Source: SYFT01 sp964471115
GTDB taxonomy: Bacteria > Acidobacteriota > Vicinamibacteria > Vicinamibacterales > SCN-69-37
NCBI GenBank assembly: GCA_964471115.1
Contig: CAYYFE010000007.1
Span: 1 to 64,000 of the forward strand
Length of the DNA stretch: 64,000 nt
Direction: 5' to 3'
Below the pieces are notes generated by a model. That model did no database searches, had not been told where the DNA came from, and saw only the letters and a program-made list of their open reading frames with translations. Position 1 is the first letter of the stretch. Each line of letters opens with the position of its first letter. The translations under genes and the position numbers were made by a program. Of this stretch, positions 62,418 through 64,000 are shown in pieces.

Positions 62418-63293
62418 TCACTTCTTGATGACTTCGTCGACCCGTTTGGCAGCGCGGATGATCTGCACCGTGTACGGGGGCGGAGGCGGCGGCGGAGGCG
62501 GCGGCGCCGCCTTGGCCGTGACCGGGGCCGGCGCCGCGCGCGTGGCCCGAGGCCGGGTGGTGACGGCTGCGGCCGGAGCCGGGGCCGGCGCGACCAATGA
62601 GGACATCCGGGTCCCCTTCGACTCGGTGGGGACCAGGTCGAGCGGGTTGCGCAGCGCCAGCGAGATGTTGCCCTCGTTGGTGACCAGCGCGAGGCGCTCG
62701 GCATCCTCCGGCGTCACCAGCAACGTGACGACGGTGGCGCGGATCGGATCATTCGTCTTGGTCTGTTCCTGATTGGTCCCCGCCGTGAGCACCTGCACGT
62801 TGCTGAGCACGACACGCGACACCTCTTCCTTGTCCTTCTCGGAGCGGATTGTCGCCACGACATCCACGTGGGTGCCGGGCACCGCGAAGCCGGCCACACC
62901 AATCACGTCGTTGACCTTGACGGCCATGGCGCGCATGCCGGGCGGAATCGCCGGCGGCAGTCCGGCGCCCGCGCCCACCGGCGCGAGTTTGTCGGCGGTC
63001 ACCGGTTCGTTGATGACCAGCGGCGCGATGACGCCGCGGCCGACCAGCGCGTCGACGCTGCCGGCCGTGCCGGGCACGCGGGACGTGTCGGGCCACTGGA
63101 CGACCCGCAGATCCGCCGCCTTGAGCAGCGTGCCCAGGGGCAGCGGCGCGGCGGCGACCACGACGGCGTGGCGCCCCTCGACCGTCCGCGGTCCGGCCGC
63201 GCGCAGAATGGCGCGGTAGACCCCGAAGCTGGCCACCAGGGCGAGCATTGCGGCCACGCCCACAACGATGAGAGTTCTGTTCCTTCGATTCAT
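62418..63293 (-). CDS. cpaB: CpaB/RcpC periplasmic pilus protein
   Basis: A 291-aa protein with an N-terminal TM (TLIVVGVAAMLALVASFGVYRAIL) and an SAF domain (AVVVAAAPLPLGTLLKAADLRVVQWP...) that may bind peptidoglycan or glycans in the periplasm. There is a low-complexity Pro/Ala tail with a run of ten prolines before VQIIRAAKRVDEVIKK. It is between tadE and cpaC in the operon. Confidence 0.9.
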   Translation of the reverse strand: MNRRNRTLIVVGVAAMLALVASFGVYRAILRAAGPRTVEGRHAVVVAAAPLPLGTLLKAADLRVVQWPDTSRVPGTAGSVDALVGRGVIAPLVINEPVTADKLAPVGAGAGLPPAIPPGMRAMAVKVNDVIGVAGFAVPGTHVDVVATIRSEKDKEEVSRVVLSNVQVLTAGTNQEQTKTNDPIRATVVTLLVTPEDAERLALVTNEGNISLALRNPLDLVPTESKGTRMSSLVAPAPAPAAAVTTRPRATRAAPAPVTAKAAPPPPPPPPPPYTVQIIRAAKRVDEVIKK

Positions 63294-63318
63294 GGCGTCA
63301 CCTCACTCACGCGCGCAC

Positions 63319-63777
63319 TCACGACCCGATCCCGGCGGTTTCCAGACGCATCGACGACACCGCGCGCAGCGTCACCGTGCCGTAGTCCCCGCCGCCCACC
63401 AGCCGGCCGAACGAGCCGAGGTACTGGAGCGTCGTGGGATACGTGACGGTGACGGTGACGACACGAATCGACCGGCCGCCTGTCAGGGGTTCGGTGGTGT
63501 AGTCCACCGCGGGCGCCGGCGCCGCGCCCAGCCCGTTCACCGAGAGGTAGTTCTGGACCCGGGCCTGCGCATCCGCCGCGGTGTAGTTGGGGAGCACGGC
63601 CACCCGGGCGCCTTCCCGCGCCGCGTTGGTGATGATCTCGTAGCGCTGGAAGAGGAAACCAAAGTCCACGATGCCGGCGAGCACGACGAGCAGGATCGGC
63701 AGCACGAGCGCCAGTTCAATCAGTTCCGAGCCTCGCGCATCGCGTCCACGCCGGAGTCGATCGGTCAGCGTAGCCAT
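63319..63777 (-). CDS. tadE: TadE-like pilus protein
   Basis: A 152-aa protein with the TadE signature: basic N-terminus, then GSELIELALVLPILLVVLAG with the Glu that follows the prepilin-like cleavage region, and FQRYEIITNAAREGARVAV. It is a minor pilin (pseudopilin) processed by the prepilin peptidase encoded just upstream. A longer frame to 63882 only covers the neighbouring gene. Confidence 0.88.
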   Translation of the reverse strand: MATLTDRLRRGRDARGSELIELALVLPILLVVLAGIVDFGFLFQRYEIITNAAREGARVAVLPNYTAADAQARVQNYLSVNGLGAAPAPAVDYTTEPLTGGRSIRVVTVTVTYPTTLQYLGSFGRLVGGGDYGTVTLRAVSSMRLETAGIGS

Positions 63778-64000
63778 AACGTCACCATCACCCCGATGCA
63801 GATCGGCAGCGCGTACGGCAGCCGCGGGATCCCCGGGGTGTCCAATGTCAGCAGCGGATGTGGCGTGAACCCGGAGCGCCACCAGTGCCGCAGCAGCGAG
63901 CCCAGATTCAGAAACGCTTCAAACAGATATCCGGTGGCCAGGGCCATACCCAGCGCGATGACGCCGCCGGCCAGCGTCGCCCACAACGCCACCATGAGCA
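63765..64000 (-). CDS. CpaA/TadV prepilin peptidase, C-terminal part
   Basis: The reading frame is open to the window edge. The visible C-terminal 77 residues have a TM (LWATLAGGVIALGMALATGYLFEAFL) and LPYALPICIGVMVTLWLR, the last membrane segment typical of A24-type (TadV/CpaA) peptidases that process Flp and pseudopilins. The catalytic Asp residues lie outside the window. It overlaps tadE by 13 bases. The flp pilin gene is not in the window and probably lies just beyond. Confidence 0.7.
   Translation of the reverse strand, partial: LMVALWATLAGGVIALGMALATGYLFEAFLNLGSLLRHWWRSGFTPHPLLTLDTPGIPRLPYALPICIGVMVTLWLR

Overview
The window looks like chromosomal DNA of a GC-rich acidobacterium (Acidobacteriota, possibly Vicinamibacteria-like). 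The call rests on family content: an ADOP-type permease paired with PadR, a protein with the acidobacterial VWFA-related domain, BlaI/BlaR1-M56 with TonB C-terminal domains, a large secreted metzincin, BNR-propeller and S9 peptidases, and a Tad pilus locus. A run of 10 N at 40983-40992 shows that this is scaffolded draft sequence.

Region 1-4341 is an accessory island of visibly lower GC beside an intact tmRNA gene. It holds an excisionase-like HTH protein, an unrecognised 191-aa protein, a C5-cytosine methyltransferase, a GIY-YIG nuclease, a Vsr endonuclease and a tyrosine recombinase. A perfect inverted repeat touches the tmRNA 3' end and is probably the recombination site. The other island end is outside the window.

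Region 4800-11500 carries a vapBC-lipoprotein operon, ADOP permease/PadR, and TetR with a membrane SRPBCC protein. Region 11500-16830 has rlmN, blaI-blaR1, an S23-type four-helix protein, a small secreted protein and MerR. Next come a TolC-RND-MFP efflux operon, a protease/ECF sigma/Ser-Thr kinase operon, a CDP-alcohol phosphatidyltransferase and a hybrid histidine kinase. Then follow amidase-GerMN-rph, a metalloprotease, rdgB, a BNR propeller protein, feoA-feoB-small Cys protein, a TolB-like lipoprotein and an S9 peptidase. Region 43.7-53 kb has secreted carboxypeptidase-regulatory-like proteins, a VWFA protein, a TetR/RibD-reductase pair, a PQQ-type propeller and an AAC(3)-I-like acetyltransferase. 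Region 53-64 kb is a Tad/Flp pilus operon read on the minus strand: cpaA/tadV (partial), tadE, cpaB, cpaC, tadG-like, tadZ, cpaF, tadB, tadC, a 34-aa membrane protein, tadD and an AAA+ ATPase.

The most unusual signal is a set of short tandem-repeat arrays (7-, 8-, 9- and 10-bp units, unrelated in sequence) that start at or within a few bases of stop codons of unrelated genes. Where they follow a gene they are G-rich on the mRNA-sense strand. In several genes the repeat itself supplies the stop codon, and in two it supplies coding sequence (inside rlmN, and the C-terminus of the FeoB-associated protein). A second signal is a 203-bp MITE-like palindromic element at 47626-47828, inserted into one copy of a duplicated promoter/signal-peptide module whose other copy (44229-44368) serves as an empty site.
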